Positions 42,816 to 55,372 are shown, numbered from the stretch's first letter. The stretch: DNA of 64,000 bases from Gautieria morchelliformis (GCA_015179125.1 WHVA01000188.1:124001-188000); one strand, 5' to 3'. Translations and numbers: made by a program. Notes: generated by a model not told the origin, from the letters alone.

Positions 42816-43007
42816 CACTGGAAGCATATAAAATTTTTCTGGTCTGAAAAACTGTTCAAAAAACTGTAAAGATATTCCAAATTTTTTTTACTGTTTTTAA
42901 TGTAAAAAAACTCTAACAAAATTTTGTGTTTTTGTTAGAATTTGTTGAGCAAGAAAATTGTAAAAAGATTCAAAGTTTTTATCAGGGTTTTTCATGTGTT
43001 TCTTTGT
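42816..43007. mobile_element. Truncated half of the AT-rich palindromic MITE
   Basis: Starts CACTGGAAGCATATAAAA and follows the left half of the 18630-19248 element (TCTGGTCTGAAAAACTGTTC, TTGTTGAGCAAGAAAATTG) until about 43007, where it stops without the mirrored half. Confidence 0.8.
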
Positions 43008-43621
43008 GTGAGATCTAAGTGCCACAAGGTCCAGTACAGCAGACACAGCGTCGTTTTCCACTACTGTATTGGGCCATGACACGAAGAGTAGATTGTGTGT
43101 AACTCACGGAGCCGATTGGTCGCATTTCATTTTTGCAATTTGACCTATGATGATACTCATGCAATTATGTGACGCACCCTAGCTCCCCAGTACAGTCCAG
43201 TAGCATGCTATAGGGCACCACCATGCTCGTGTGTGCTTCCTCATAGCACTCTCTGGCTGTGGTGCTAGAGCTCTGGAGCTCTATAAAACATATGTTGCAG
43301 CAGGTGGGTGGATATCAATATATGATGCCCTGGAAACGCAGTTGGAATGGGTTGAATCATTCCAGCCATCCCACGCAACTATACCATGTGGTATCAGCAT
43401 GAGTGTACACTGGACTCTATAATACACAGCCAGGGGAGCGTCACTGCCCACTACGGCACCGTTCTACACAACTATACCGGCTCTCCTCAGCAGACTACAG
43501 GTCCTTATAGTATGCACCCTGGGTGGATTGTTGGGATTTTCATGGAGAGAGGACATGGGGGCACGAAGCACAACCAACATAGTAGTGTGTGGTTACAAAC
43601 AGATGGAGTAAATACATGTAA
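43008..43621. other. No gene recognised
   Basis: Unique sequence between two MITE copies. An open stretch at about 43231-43422 and a CTATAAAA box near 43281 are visible, but no protein motif. Confidence 0.35.
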
Positions 43622-43925
43622 CACTGCAGGCATATAAAAGTTTTCTTGTCTGAAAAACTGTTCAAAAAACTGTAAAGATATTCCAAAATTTTTAGTGTTT
43701 TTAATGTAAAAAAACTTTAACAAAATTTGTGAACACAAAGAAACCCACAAAAAACCCTGAAAAAAACTTTCAACTTTTTTACAATTTTCTTGCTCAACAA
43801 ATTCTAACAAAAACACAAAATTTTGTTAAAGTTTTTTTACATTAAAAACACTAAAAAAAATTGGAATATCTTTACAGTTTTTTGAGCAGTTTTTCAGACC
43901 AGAAAATCTTTATATGCCTCCAGTG
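43622..43925. mobile_element. AT-rich palindromic MITE, short form, target duplication TAA
   Basis: CACTGCAGGCATATAAAAG to CTTTATATGCCTCCAGTG, about 304 bp. TAA flanks it at 43619-43621 and 43926-43928. It is an internally deleted version of the 18630-19248 element. Confidence 0.85.
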
Positions 43926-44072
43926 TAAACTATATGTATCTGTAAGCCACGGCTCGGTCACAGGCGACTCGCCACCGCTCACAATCCATATATATCAGCA
44001 TGGAGCGCTACCACGAACTACATCGCGCTACATGTTGTTACGCTAGAGTCCTACATACACTACATACACTAA

Positions 44073-44763
44073 GGGCCCGTTCGGCACCTGCGAATTTGAT
44101 TTTGCAAACGATTCGCACCACCCAAAATGTGCAAACTGGCAGTTCGTAGAAATTCTGCAGATTGTGACTGTTCGGCACACGGTTTCGCAAGATGTTTGCG
44201 ATGCAGTTCGCAAGGAACCCTCTACTATTTTTCCATACTGGTCTGAGCAGTTTAAGCAGTTTAAATTTCTAGTTGTTTGATATCTAGCCATAATCTAGCG
44301 GCCTTTAACTCAAACTGTATTGTCAGGTCCATGACCATCCGTCCCGTCGTCCGGTCCATGACATCCATCATCTGGTCTGTTGCCGGTGCCACAATGCTCT
44401 AGTACTCATAGACCATTGTACTACACTAGAAAACAGGTAAATCTTTTGTAGTATGAAATAAGTAAGCCTGCTTGTAAGCCTGATATCCTTACATCACACA
44501 TAGGCATGGAAAAACCTCTGAAATGGCAAACATTGACCATGTCATGTGACAGCTTAATTATGTTTGCACACGCTCTTGGCAATCAATCTGCCGATGGATG
44601 TAGGGCCGCGGTGCCGGCAGTACGCCTTCCTTGGGTTGCAAACTGCAGCTGTTCGGCTGGTTTCAATTCGCGAAGAAAATAAAATCTGTCCAGATTTAAC
44701 TACCCTGCTTATATCTGAACTACTTCACCATTGCGTATCAATTCACGGGCGCCAAACGGGCCC
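44073..44763. mobile_element. Tourist-like (PIF/Harbinger-type) MITE, target duplication TAA
   Basis: GGGCCCGTTCGGCACCTGCG at the left and the complement of GGGCCCGTTTGGCGCCCGTG at the right. TAA flanks at 44070-44072 and 44764-44766. The G-rich TIR of type GGGCCCGTTTGG with a TAA duplication matches Tourist/PIF-Harbinger MITEs. 691 bp, no transposase; internal inverted motifs (TTCGCA/TGCGAA) recur near the left end. Confidence 0.82.
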
Positions 44764-44766
44764 TAA

Positions 44767-45174
44767 GCAACACGCTGTTTTTTTCCTGATGCATCGCACC
44801 ATGCCAGGCGGGTTGCGCGGCGTCTAGAAACTGTAGCAACGTATTGCTATTCAAACTACACATGCTTTGAACAATGGCTATCCTTGATGTCCAGAGACAG
44901 TTATAAGCAAACTTTATCTGATATGGCCAAAACAAGTGTTCAATGGAGTGATCGATAAGCCAACCTCAGAACTTCGTCCGAGATCAAGACAAAGGCCCAA
45001 CGTTGTTACTTCTGTTTCACTTGGTCTTGGAGATAGTCCCATAGCCTTTGGCCTAATGCTAGATCCTGCGCTGCAGCACTAGGGGAACCTATTCTTGCCC
45101 AGGGGATGAGATACTGTTTTTAATTTTTAATTTTTCGAGCGGACGTTAATACACCACAGGGCCTCGACGGCATA
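44767..45174. other. No gene recognised
   Basis: Downstream of the SDR gene stop. Short frames only; ATTTTTAATTTTTAATTTTT near 45117-45135 may serve as its 3' processing region. Confidence 0.4.
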
Positions 45175-46369
45175 TCAGTTACACACCTTGCCGTTAAGCT
45201 CTTTCGTTTGCGGAGAAGTACCTGCCCACAGGGGCGTTAGAGCCCCCATCGGAGCTGGGTGAAGAATCATGTTCTAACAGCCCTGGAGTCAACACCGGGC
45301 CAATGAAAGAATGAAATTGAAGAATAACCAGAAGACTGCGAACAAGGCCAGGCATGTGTCGCTGGAGCTCCGTCCTTATTCCACCTAGAAGATAGTAACC
45401 ATGATCTATCAGCATGACCGCGAGGAAGAATACGAGCATGTGCAATAACCAGGATTGAGAGATGTCACAACGACTCCTCTGTCACCGTATCGGCGTGCAA
45501 ATTCGCGCGCCATCACAACATTTGCCTGTTATAAACAACAAAAGCATAAATAGATGATTTAATTAACCGTAAGAAAGCAGAGAATTTATCGACACAAACA
45601 AATTTAGATTGCATATATCGCTGATCAGGGCCCATTTTCTTTCGTGCAGGGGTGGCCGTGAGCGTGTCCCATTTGATGCTAGTGGTTTGGACGGAAGAAG
45701 ACGTGAAAGTAATGCGAGCATTATCGGGGGAATTCTCTGCAGCCACAACGATGGCTGGCATGAGGAGCTGCGTGAAGTAGAAGGGGCCTGTGGATAGGTT
45801 GGACAAACAATTATCAGACGTGCGGAGGGACGGCGGTGCTTACCGACAACGTTGGTACCCCATTGGATATCATAGCCATCCTCCGTAACATCCATAGAAT
45901 GAGCAGCTGCGGTTAAATACATGACACCCCTGATTATCCTTAAGAATGGGGGGTACGATACCCAGCGTTAATACGCTTGCTCACGCGTTATTGTATAGTG
46001 CGTGGAGTTCTTTCTCGTTGTGTAGAAACTCATTCGCCGCACGTTGAATATCCTTCAAACTCGAGAGGTCAAGCTGTAGAAAGTGGGCTTCTTTGCCCAC
46101 ATCGGTCTTCAGCTCTTGTATCGCCAGTTTCGCCGCATCGGCGTTTCTGGCTGCCATATAAACTTTGGCGTTGTGTTCGAGGAGGGCCCGAACGATCTCT
46201 TTGCCTATTCCTGAGTTTCCGCCTGGATGGCTCAAAGTAAGTGGAAGTCATTAAGAGTGTGGCTGGTAACCCAACCAGTAACGATCATGATCTTCCCGGA
46301 CAAATCGGGTATGTCTGAGACGTTGAATGTGGACTTTGGAGGGAATGTCTGAGACCAGAGTTGACCCAT
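45175..46369 (-). CDS. Short-chain dehydrogenase/reductase, retinol-dehydrogenase-like
   Basis: NAD(P)-dependent oxidoreductase with a Rossmann fold; substrate unknown. ATG at 46369 (MGQLWSQTFPPKSTF, a common start in this fungal subfamily). Exons: 46369-46276, 46222-45985, 45929-45844, 45787-45600, 45525-45450, 45384 onward; introns of 53, 55, 56, 74 and 65 nt are all GT-AG. Splicing rebuilds the cofactor motif IVTG|GNSGIGKE across intron 1 and YNNAGVM across intron 2. The catalytic Ser lies in TFTSSS and Tyr/Lys in YMQSK. SLNPG|GIRTELQRHMPG follows. The last exon encodes APMGALTPLWAGTSPQ and ends KVCN at 45175. The junction before that exon could not be resolved in frame, so one defect or unusual splice is possible. 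Confidence 0.82.
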
Positions 46370-47138
46370 TTGCGCTGAAGAGTTGGGAACGTTTACCGTA
46401 AGTGATAGGTGAGGGATAGGCTTGGATGATTGAAGTAGACGTAATAATAGACATGTGTATTAGCCGCTCGGTATGTCTGTGAGATACGGCGCCGAGGTTT
46501 GAGCGCAGTTAAATCAGGCTAAAATTTCATCGACGGTTCTCGCGCGCCTGCGGTGGCGGGTAGAACTCTAAAGAGCGGGCATGTACGTTTTTGTAGATCT
46601 TGGTACTTACCTGAGGCGATGACACCAGATGCAGTGCAATGAGTGAATTGTATTGCACATCCACATTCTAGGAGGTAGGTTAGTGCTTCTATAAATTTAT
46701 GCACATGTATATTTTTCACGTTGTATTCGAGCTTTCTGACAAGCTCATTTTAGGAATTAATGTAACATTTTCGAGACATCTGAGAATTATCTGGCTGTAG
46801 TGGCTATGTACATTACAATACATGATCTTGAGCGGCTGATAGAAATAGTGTATACATTGTGTTTATTTGCGCTACAGTTGCGGACAACCAAACACAACAA
46901 ACTTTGTATTTTGAGATTGTGACTTTTTTCTGCCAAACTGAGTTCAGAAATGGATTCAGCACCTTGGAATATGTCATAGTTGCATGATGTGCACCCATGA
47001 AATTTCATGCTTTTTGATTGCTTTGTGGTCAAATTTGGGATGCATGGGGATGACAAGATGAGCCATTCACCAGCTGTAGAATTACGAAAAGCAGACGGTT
47101 CTTTGGGTTGTGTGTAAAAGAAGGTTTATCAGTGTGCC
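46370..47138. other. SDR upstream region, no gene
   Basis: Contains the presumed promoter of the minus-strand SDR gene. No clear TATA box or coding motif; frames up to 105 codons on the minus strand show no domain. Confidence 0.4.
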
Positions 47139-47618
47139 TGTCAGGGGACACCCTGTTTTCCATTTCCAGTTCCGACACCACACCCAGTTCCGACTCCATT
47201 TCCGACTCCGCTTCCGGTTCCGATTCCATCTCCGCATCCGCTTTCGGGAACGATTCCGCTTCTGGGAGAACTTCCACCAGTTCCGTTCGCCTTGCCAGTT
47301 CCACTCCAATTTCCGACTTCCGCCCCGGAACAGTGTCGGAAATCAAGCGACTCGCATAATAGGTGGCATCAAGGGTCGATCAAGGGTCAGGGGGATGCAG
47401 GGTTGATGGCGGGTGCCAAGCGTTGTCCCTGGCTGCGCAGCGTAGTATAATACGGGCTCGCTGACATTGGGGGTCCTTAGACTTTTCTCTTTGGATTTCC
47501 CCTTGTCAGGTGAGAACCCCCTCTCTTGTATGCTCTGTTCATTTATACATACTTTGGATTTCCCCTTGTCAGTTGTGTGGTAGTGTGATCTCCACGACTA
47601 GCCAGGGTTGCCCTTACA
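47139..47618 (+). mobile_element. Solo LTR1 (480 bp), target duplication GTGCC
   Basis: TGTCAGGGGACACCC to GTTGCCCTTACA, with GTGCC at 47134-47138 and 47619-47623. Nearly identical to the 38574-39053 and 39886-40365 copies. Confidence 0.95.
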
Positions 47619-47639
47619 GTGCCTTGGTTCCACAGGTTT

Positions 47640-48030
47640 TGTTGTAGTATGTGTCTCCAAGCTAATAGATAAGGTGACCCTTGGTTTCGCCATGACACTC
47701 TGTGATTCGGGAGTGTCCTCGCTGCTTCTGGCTTTCTTTGACGGGGGTTGACAACGTTGAACGTTGAAATTTTTGAAATGTTGACCTGCTGAAAGACTCA
47801 ATTAAGTCAATGCAGGACTCGGAAGATGCATCAGCCGTCCCTTTAGCCGCTGTCATGGCTGCTCCTTTGTGTGATTCTGCCTTCAACTTTTGCTGGTCCT
47901 TGCCTTTCCACTTCTTGTTCGCCTTCCCGCTCACACCGGGTTCATCCTTCCCCCCATCAATTATTTTCTGCTTCCTTTTCTTTTGAGGCGGAGGGACAGC
48001 GTCCTGGACACTCCCAGATCCTGTTGTCAC
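47640..48030 (-). CDS. Uncertain Lys/Ser-rich frame, cut by LTR1
   Basis: An open frame with PPPQKKRKQKIIDGG and ESCIDLIESFSRSTFQKF. It has no ATG at the start and ends 20-40 bp from the LTR1 insertion. Basic, low-complexity N-termini like this occur in host nuclear proteins and in transposases. I do not recognise it; it may be a first-exon remnant or non-coding. Confidence 0.25.
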
Positions 48031-49005
48031 TTATTTCTACAGCGACAGATACTGATAGCATAGATCGTGGGAACAAAAGTCTTTCCATTTTAGGGCATAT
48101 TTAATCAATTTATTACAAGGGATGGTTGTCACGGATGGTTTTTTTTCTTTATGGAATCAGACATGGCTCACCAAAAGGAGTCGATTGCGCAATTTTTCAT
48201 GATTTTAGGGATTTTTTTCAGGGGTGGCCAAATTTTTGGAGTTCTCAACACTAAAATCACCGAAATACAGAAATCGGCTTGTAGAATCCTCTTCAGAAAA
48301 ATCAATTGTGCATGTTTTTACGGTTTGTGGTTTTTTAGTACGTTTGTGGCAATGTCCAAAATTCAGTCACTAAAGTTGTCGGTTTTGATTGTCCGCAACT
48401 AGCTCAACTGAATTTGAAAATATTTGCAGATAATAATTATTAGGGAGCTCTAATATAAGCGCCAGAACTTAGAAAAAAATATATATTATAATTAGGATGA
48501 ACGCGCGACTGATGTTGGCGTACTAAACCGTGCCGCCCAATAGATAGTAGTTCAACTGAGTTGAAATTATTAGGCACCACTTAGTTAAGCTATTATCTAT
48601 TGGTAGCAAAAATACTCTAGTACTTACCGGTAACGACCGAGAGAAAAGTTGGTAATGACATATGTGCTAAGTGGCTATACCCCGTGGTAATTTACGCTCT
48701 ATAGAGGAGTTAGGTAATTTCGTGCGGGATCAAAAATCTGTGGCACTGGTCCACGTCACCTTCCCTCGAATACCGTTTGTCACGAGTCCATGGTGAACGA
48801 GTCGTACGCGCTAAATTCATTCACAATGGCGAAATGACTCTACTTTAGAACCGTGAAGATAAGTAACCCATCGGGAGGGCGGCCTTATTTATTGCAATGC
48901 TTCCCTGCTTCATTTCATAATGATGTAACGATATGGCACAAGACCAGAAGGCATCAGTATTAAAACACCAGACTTGTAATTAGCCTAGCCCCTTACCCAC
49001 CACCT
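48031..49005. other. MFS gene upstream region, no gene
   Basis: AT-rich, with an 83-codon open stretch at 48151-48402 that has no motif. It contains the presumed promoter of the MFS transporter. Confidence 0.4.
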
Positions 49006-50904
49006 ATGGAGTCCCAGCCACCTAATGGCATAGTCTCGGAAACGACAGATGAGGTCGACGTTACGTTTGCCGGTGCTAGTCCTGGTCTTGCCCAGTCCAG
49101 CATTCCGCCGGAAACGTCGAATCAACGAAGAGCAGTCCTCCTCGTGATCTTCTGCGTGGCCCTTTTCACCGACGCTTTCATGACCAGTGCCATTATTATA
49201 TGCCTTGACAGTGTGGGTTCTATGCAGTCGCCATATGCCATCTCTGCCATGGCTCAGTGCTCACTCCCCCCGCACAGATTGGTTCCGACTTCCACCAACG
49301 AGTGTCTATTGTTCCCTGGGTATTGACGGCATATAGTCTGACATTTGGCTCGTTTCTGCTCCTGGTTCGTCCACCTCGTGTTCATAAAGCATGGATTAGC
49401 ACATTATAGCTTTCGCTCAAGGCAGGTCGTATCTCAGATATATACCACCCCAAGCCTGTCTTCATAAGTGGTTTCTTCTTAATCGGAATTCTTGGAGTTG
49501 GCGGTGGTTTCGTGCACAATATCATCCCTCTAATCATCATTCGGGCATTGCAAGGGATTGGTGCAGCAATGACAATCCCTTCCGCTACCTCGATGCTCAC
49601 CGCTGCGTATACAACTCCCACAGCTCAAGGCATAGCACTTACATTGTACTCATTTCATGCTCATTTTTCCATATTCACTCCTTACGGAAACGCATTTGCA
49701 GCTTCGCCGGAGCGGGAACTCTTGGTCTTTCCTTAGGATTTGTCGTAGGCGGGATCATCGTGCAGTTCGTAACCTGGCGCTGGGTAATGTGGATCGTTCC
49801 AATCATCACACTCCCCCTCTCGGCCGCGTCTGCTGTCCTCGTACCAGGGCAGCAAATCAAGCAAGGCAAAGCCGATAAAAAGATGGATGTCCCGGGTGTG
49901 TTCTTGCTGACTGGTTAGGGCATTTACATCACAAATGATATTTTTATGACGTTCTTTCAGCCTCAATCATCCTCCTTATATTTTCCCTCTCTCAGGCGCC
50001 CATCACAGGCTGGGGAACTCCTCGAGTACTGACGCCGCTCATAATATCCATAATAGGCATGATCGCCTTCTTTACGTGGCAAACTAGGTTGAAAGAAGCG
50101 CACGCACTTATACCTACGAGGATGTGGTTCATCCCGAACTTCCTGATTCTTGTCTGCGTCTCCTTCTGTACCCAGATATACCTCACGGGCCCCATACTCA
50201 TCTTTGGAGCCTACTGGCCAGCTTCGTACGGTTGGAGTCCACTTACTGTCGGTTTGCATGCGTGCGTTGCATCCTGTGAATAATATGGTTTTCGAGAACG
50301 GAAGCTTACTCTTGGACTGTTAGGTTACCCATGGGTCTGACGTCGACGATAGTTTGCGTTTTGCTTCCTCGTCAGATACTTCAGTTGCCCCCTCGTTATG
50401 CCTTGATTGGCGCAAATTGCATGAGTGGACTATTTTCGATTCTCATGATTTTTGCATCGACTAGAGACCGATATTGGGGCTTCGTACTCCCCTCCATGAT
50501 TCTTATCACTATAGGCTCGGCTGCTGCATACATGATCTCCAAGTCAGTAGTTCCTTTTTTCCCTCTTACATAATCCTCATAATCGAGCGTTCACGCTCTT
50601 CTCTACTTATCGTAGTGTTGGCATCATTACTTCCGTCCCAGCCGACCAAGTCGGAGTTGCAGCTGCAATCTTTAGCGCTGCTCAGCAAGTTGGTGGCGCC
50701 ATAAACGTGGCCATCATCAGCACCATTTTGGCTCAAGTGCAGAATATTCATCCATATCCCTCGTACAAAGCACCCTCTTCGGCTTTGTGGTTCCTTGTTG
50801 CATTAGGAGTAATGCTAGCAGCAATGGTCTTAATATTTTTCAAGCCTGAGAAAAAGGGGCTACCTATGGAACAAGGCGTAAAACGGGCTAGAAGCCATAC
50901 ATAA
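49006..50904 (+). CDS. Major facilitator superfamily transporter (drug:H+ antiporter type)
   Basis: Integral membrane transporter, probably an exporter at the plasma membrane; substrate unknown. ATG at 49006 (MESQPPNGIVSETTDE). The first helix is RRAVLLVIFCVALFTDAF. About seven GT-AG introns of 50-75 nt split it: for example SFLLL|AGRISDIYHPKP (MFS motif A) and ALTL|FAGAGTLGLSLGFVVGG (motif C region), then VTWRWVMWIVPII. The long segment LLTG|SIILLIFSLSQAPITGWG and later GGAINVAIISTILAQ follow. The DHA2-type ITGWGTPRV element suggests a 14-helix subfamily member. The C-terminus KRARSHT is at 50904. All exons can be joined in frame by eye, so the gene looks intact. Confidence 0.85.
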
Positions 50905-51224
50905 ATCGGGGTAATTAGCGGAGGCAGGCTGTATGAACTGTGTACATACGACTATGCATTCCTCTTGGTGTCCACCCACCAAAAAACCACACGGTGCACA
51001 TGCACTGTATGCACCATACCCTGTCTCCACCTGTACACTCTCCAACTATGGTGCACACCACCATATTCCGACTTCAGTACGGGGCACATCCACCGTATGC
51101 CATCTGCAAATATGGTCCACGCATGGCAAGCTGGCCACAGCTACGGTGCAGAGTCATTGTACGCCGTATGGGTGTCATGACTGGTTTATGTTGGTGTAAT
51201 CCACCTCTGTTCCTCTTTGACATA
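50905..51224. other. No gene recognised
   Basis: Intergenic between the MFS gene stop and the reverse gypsy G gag copy. It contains several GTGCACA/TGTGCAC-type words and CACCATA repeats, but no gene. Confidence 0.4.
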
Positions 51225-53050
51225 CCTGTTCACTTGAGTCAACGTGACCCTCGGTATGTGCGGAGGCTGGAGGGCCGCTGAATATTTTTTTGCGCCCGAA
51301 TGTCTTCCCATCGGAAGCTGTGGCTGCCCGGGCCAACATGGCTTTCAGACAGTATTTCACACAGTGGCCACTCTGTGCACATACTAAGCAGAGGTTATTA
51401 TCCATGTTATCCATGCAGCATTGGCGCTCCGTGGGCGTGAGTTTGCCATCCTTGCCGAGTTTGTCTGGTTCTGTTTTTTTCTCACCCTTGGACCGCCTAT
51501 TCCCTTTTGGTTTATCCTTGCCTTTGCCTTGATTATTACCGGCATTAGCATTAGAATGGCCTGAACCTTGACCTTGTCGTCGGTCATTGTTCTGGGAACC
51601 TCGGTTTGGTTGGCCAACCTGTCGTTCTTTGCCTTGGGTTTGGGAGCAGAATGAGTCTTGCGGGAGAGTTCTCCGCGACGTTCCCAATGTCAGGGGACAC
51701 CCTGTTTTCCATTTCCAGTTCCGACACCACACCCAGTTCTGACTCCATTTCCGACTCCGCTTCCAGTTCCAATTCCATCTCCGCCTCCGCTTTCGGAAAT
51801 GATTCCGCTTCTGGGAGACCTTCCACCAGTTCTATTGGCTTTGCCAGTTCCACTCCAATTTCCGACTTCCGCTCTTGGAACAGTGTCAGAAATCAAGCGA
51901 CTCACATAATAGGTGGCATAAAGGGTCGATCAAGGGTCAGGGAGGTCAGGGGGATGCAGGGTTGATGGCGGGTGCCAAGTGTGGCTGCGCAGCGTAGTAT
52001 AATACGGGCTCACTGACATTGGGGGTCCTTAGACTTTTCTCTTTGGATTTCCCCTTGTCAGGTGAGAGTCCCCTCTCTTGTATACTCGGTTCATTTATAC
52101 ATACTTTGGATTTCCCCTTGTCAGTTGTGTGGTAGTGTGATCTCCACAACCAGCCAAGGTTGCCCTTAAACCCAATACCTCTGGTCGATTTTCTGAACGA
52201 GGTCTCGGAGGTCATCAAGGGTTCAGGGTTTGTCAAAGTGTACCATCTTGTCCTTGACTTGCTTTGGCAAAGCCAGATAGGCTCAGGGATGCAAAGCCGA
52301 ATCATGGTACTGGAGGACAGATGCAAGCCTGTAGAAATCAACAAAGAACCGAGTTGCCTTGTGGTTGTCCTTCATGATTTTCGAGCTCAATTTCGGCATC
52401 GGCAACCTGATCATAAGGGCTGAAATTCAGATAGAGCTCTTCTGTGAATGCCATATAATCTGAAGCCCATGTGGGTTCATTGGCAGGGCCATCTGCAAAG
52501 TAGGGCTTGAAATAATCTAGAGCTGTTTACTTGAGGAAGGACAAAACGTAGTTCACTTTCATAGAACCATCTCGGAAGGCTTGGGGTTTGGCACAGAAAT
52601 TCAACCTGCACTGGAGAAGGAATCCTCGGAGCTTTTTTTGGGTCTGAGCCGTCGAACTGGTTGGGTTCCCGGAGTTTTGCCTCGGAGTCATTCCAGTCTC
52701 CACCACCAAGTCCATTATCAGCGAGCCTTTCCAAAGCTGTGAGTAGTCGCCCAACCTGTTCCTCGCTGTTTGCTGTTGCATTTGGGTTGGGATAAGGTCT
52801 TGGGTCTGCTACTTCGGGATCGGAATTATGCTTGGAATCGGAATCATCGCCCCCTCCACCACCATCGCCAGGATCGCTCGGTTCATGGGGTTCAGCATTC
52901 AGTTCTTCAGGAACTTTGCTGACACGCCCTCGGCCAGCACCAATAACTTGGCGCTGGGGCAGGGGTTGAACTGACAGGGGGTTGGAATACCGGTGACCGA
53001 ATGGGGGGTTGTCCAGGATGCTTGAAGCACCTCGTGCATGGCAAGCTTCG
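51225..53050 (-). pseudogene. Gypsy G gag, second copy, reverse, split by LTR1
   Basis: It mirrors 20900-22240: from GASSILDNPPFG (about 53035) through VGRLLTALERLADNGLGGG and REPNQFDGSDPKKA, then frameshifts, to PNRGSQNNDRRQGQGSGHS and the knuckle CLVCAQSGHCVKYC (where the last His/Cys spacing is kept). Solo LTR1 lies at 51688-52170. Multiple frame breaks. Protease onward is absent. Confidence 0.85.
51688..52170 (+). mobile_element. Solo LTR1 (483 bp), target duplication CCCAA
   Basis: TGTCAGGGGACACCC to GTTGCCCTTAAA, with CCCAA at 51683-51687 and 52171-52175. Somewhat more diverged than the other full LTR1 copies (altered final TACA, CAG|GTGAGA kept). Confidence 0.93.
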
Positions 53051-53861
53051 AATGTCAGTGTTATTGAAAAGAATAAAAGTTTCTAAGAATACTTGGTCAA
53101 ATAGATATATGATTCAAACTTCAAGATGAAGTCGAATCAAGTGGGGGTCGATATGAGAGATAACAGTTCGCACAAATGGTATGTGCAATAAAACAAGATA
53201 CACACAAATAATGTGTGTCGATGTGATGCTTCATATGTCGAATAAGTGAGTACAATTGACTGGACTTGTACTGTACACACAACGTTCTTTTAACTAGTGT
53301 ATAGAATGAACTAAGATGGATATATGTGACCAGCGTATGAATATGCGGATGCTAGGACGGGGTTTCGTGTACCGGTAGCTGCGGAATATATATATGTGTT
53401 CTATCGAATGGGAGGAGTGGAGTATGACGTGGATATTAGAAGCGAGTGATGTGGAAGACAGAAGAAAGAAAGAAAGGAAAAGGAGATATGAGTGGCCGGT
53501 GGGCTAGCGGTTGTGCCACTCCATGGATCAGACTCGTTCGGGTTCAGGGATGTGTCCGCAGTTTGATACATCGACCGCTGATCCATGGCCCTTCGGAATG
53601 ATGCAATTTGTAGGGTTTTGTGGGTACGAATGGGACCGAGGAGATGAGTATGTATCGGTGTGGATCAGGTGGCTGGTGTGGATGTGCATGTGAAGTGTGA
53701 GCTGGAGATATGTATGGTATTTTGGATTAAATGGATGATACTCGTGATTTCATAACAGTTATGTGGCTGCCTTTGGCACGGGAGTATGAACAGGTGATTG
53801 GCATTCTGAACAATGAGTGTAGACAGTTCAGAGATACTGTTACATAAGACTGTGTGTGTGT
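53051..53861. other. No gene recognised
   Basis: Between the gypsy G gag copy and the LINE 3' end. Short frames only; GTGTGTGTGTGTTTTTTTT at the right edge belongs to the LINE tail. Confidence 0.4.
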
Positions 53862-55372
53862 GTTTTTTTTTTTTTCCATTTTACATCTTTTGGGGCAGCG
53901 CCCTATGTAAGACGGTATGTACAGTTTCTTTCTTGTGTTTTCTCCCTCTCTCCTTTAGACCTCTGTTCTCTGCTTATGCTCAAGGGGCTTGGCCCCGAGC
54001 GTGTCTGTGCCTTTGTGGGCAAGGTTTGTAGTTAGCGCCTTCTCTCTCTGCACTGTCTGCCGCCTGCTCTTCTCCCATTGTCCTCCTTCGCCGGTGGCAG
54101 CGCTACGTTTCCGTATTGATTTTCAAACCGCTTCGTGTCCTGTATGTACCCAAATAGATGCTCCAGCGCTTTGTGTCCTCCCAATAGTGTTCTTACGGAT
54201 TTCGCACCCCTTCTCAACTTGTTCTCAAGCCTCTCCCTCTGCTTTTTATACACCTGGCATTGGAATAGATAGTGCTGTACTCTCTCCTGTGCGCTCCTGC
54301 ACGCCGGGCACACGGGCGATTCCGCCTTTCCTATCTTGTACAGGTATTTGTTTAACGGTATGTGTCCCATCCTCAGCTGTACGAGCAGGCTGGCCTGTTT
54401 ACGCGGTATGTTCTTCATGATTTTTGCGAAAGCTGCTGACGGCATGGTGGGGTCAATCTCCTGCGCTCGCATAGCTCTAGGTGACTTAGCGACGATTTCC
54501 CTTGCTCTCTGCTTCAGGCTCGTGTTATGCCTCTGGATCTCTGCTGCTCTGCTCGTTGGCATCGTTCCCCGACACTCGATCAGTATGTCCCTCTGCTCGC
54601 TGGTCTCTCCGCTCGCCACCTTCTTCACCTCCTCATCCGCCCTCTCGTTCCCTGCTATCCCTTCGTGCCCCGGTACCCATCTCATGGTGACTTTGACTCC
54701 CGGCTGCTGTTGTACTATGCCTTGGATTTGTCTGTGGACTGCGTTGACGAGGTATTGACCGGGGATTGCGCCCTCCTTCCTAGTTGTCTGTATGGCTGCT
54801 TGGTTATCCAGAGCTATCGTGTATTTCCCTCCCCACTCCATGCTCAGCATCTTGGCTCCTAGTGCTGCGCCCGCTAACTCCGCTTCGAATACGGTGTGTT
54901 TGCCTTCTGTGCCCACGTATAGCCTGGTCATCCTGCACTCCCTTCCGTTTCTGTACATCACCGTGGCCACCCCTACTCCGCCCTCTATACACGACCCGTC
55001 TGTGTATACCACCACTTCTGCTCCATCCGCTTCTATTTCTTCCTTCACTTTCTCTTTGGTCGGTGGGATCCTCGCGCCGAATGCCGGAGCCCATTTGGGC
55101 CCGAGCACCACCATGTGGATCTTTTCCATTGCATCTGGGTTTAACTCGAATGCATGCATCATCTCATGTAGGGGGGATCTGTGTCGCTTGACATACCTCC
55201 TTGCTGCTCTCCTCGTCTTCTCTGCTAGTGGATGACCCTGAGGTAGGCACACCAAGCGTACTGCGCCTCTGTGTATTATCTTGGTCACTAGCAGCGGGAA
55301 TGGCAGAAGGTCAGCGTGCGCATCGAGTGTGTCGGTGGCCGTGGTTCTGAGTGCTCCTGTGATATCAGACTG
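53862..55372 (-). mobile_element. 5'-truncated LINE (non-LTR retrotransposon) with RNase H
   Basis: The minus-strand coding region (stop at 54032) is the C-terminal part of ORF2. RNase H has all four acidic positions: VVYTDGSCIEGGVGVATV, FEAELAGAALGAKML, IALDNQAAIQTT, WVPGHEGIAGNERADEEV. The C-terminal zinc motif CPACRSAQERVQHYLFQC is typical of I/Jockey-type LINEs. Downstream on the minus strand a 14-A tract (T-run about 53862-53876) marks the 3' end. Endonuclease and RT are missing, as is usual after 5' truncation. The frame is free of stops for over 440 codons and reads on into the adjacent LTR-G. Confidence 0.88.

Noticed and set aside
47108-47406. Ser-, Pro- or Arg-rich open frames inside the LTR1 copies (several strands and frames)
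   Set aside because: They arise from the TTCCG repeat array in U3, recur in every LTR copy, and have no independent start or domain.
48151-48402. 83-codon frame upstream of the MFS gene
   Set aside because: AT-rich, no motif, and no splice context; most likely chance.
53840-53880. GT microsatellite next to a T-run as a stand-alone repeat
   Set aside because: It is best explained as the poly(A) tail and flank of the LINE on the minus strand.
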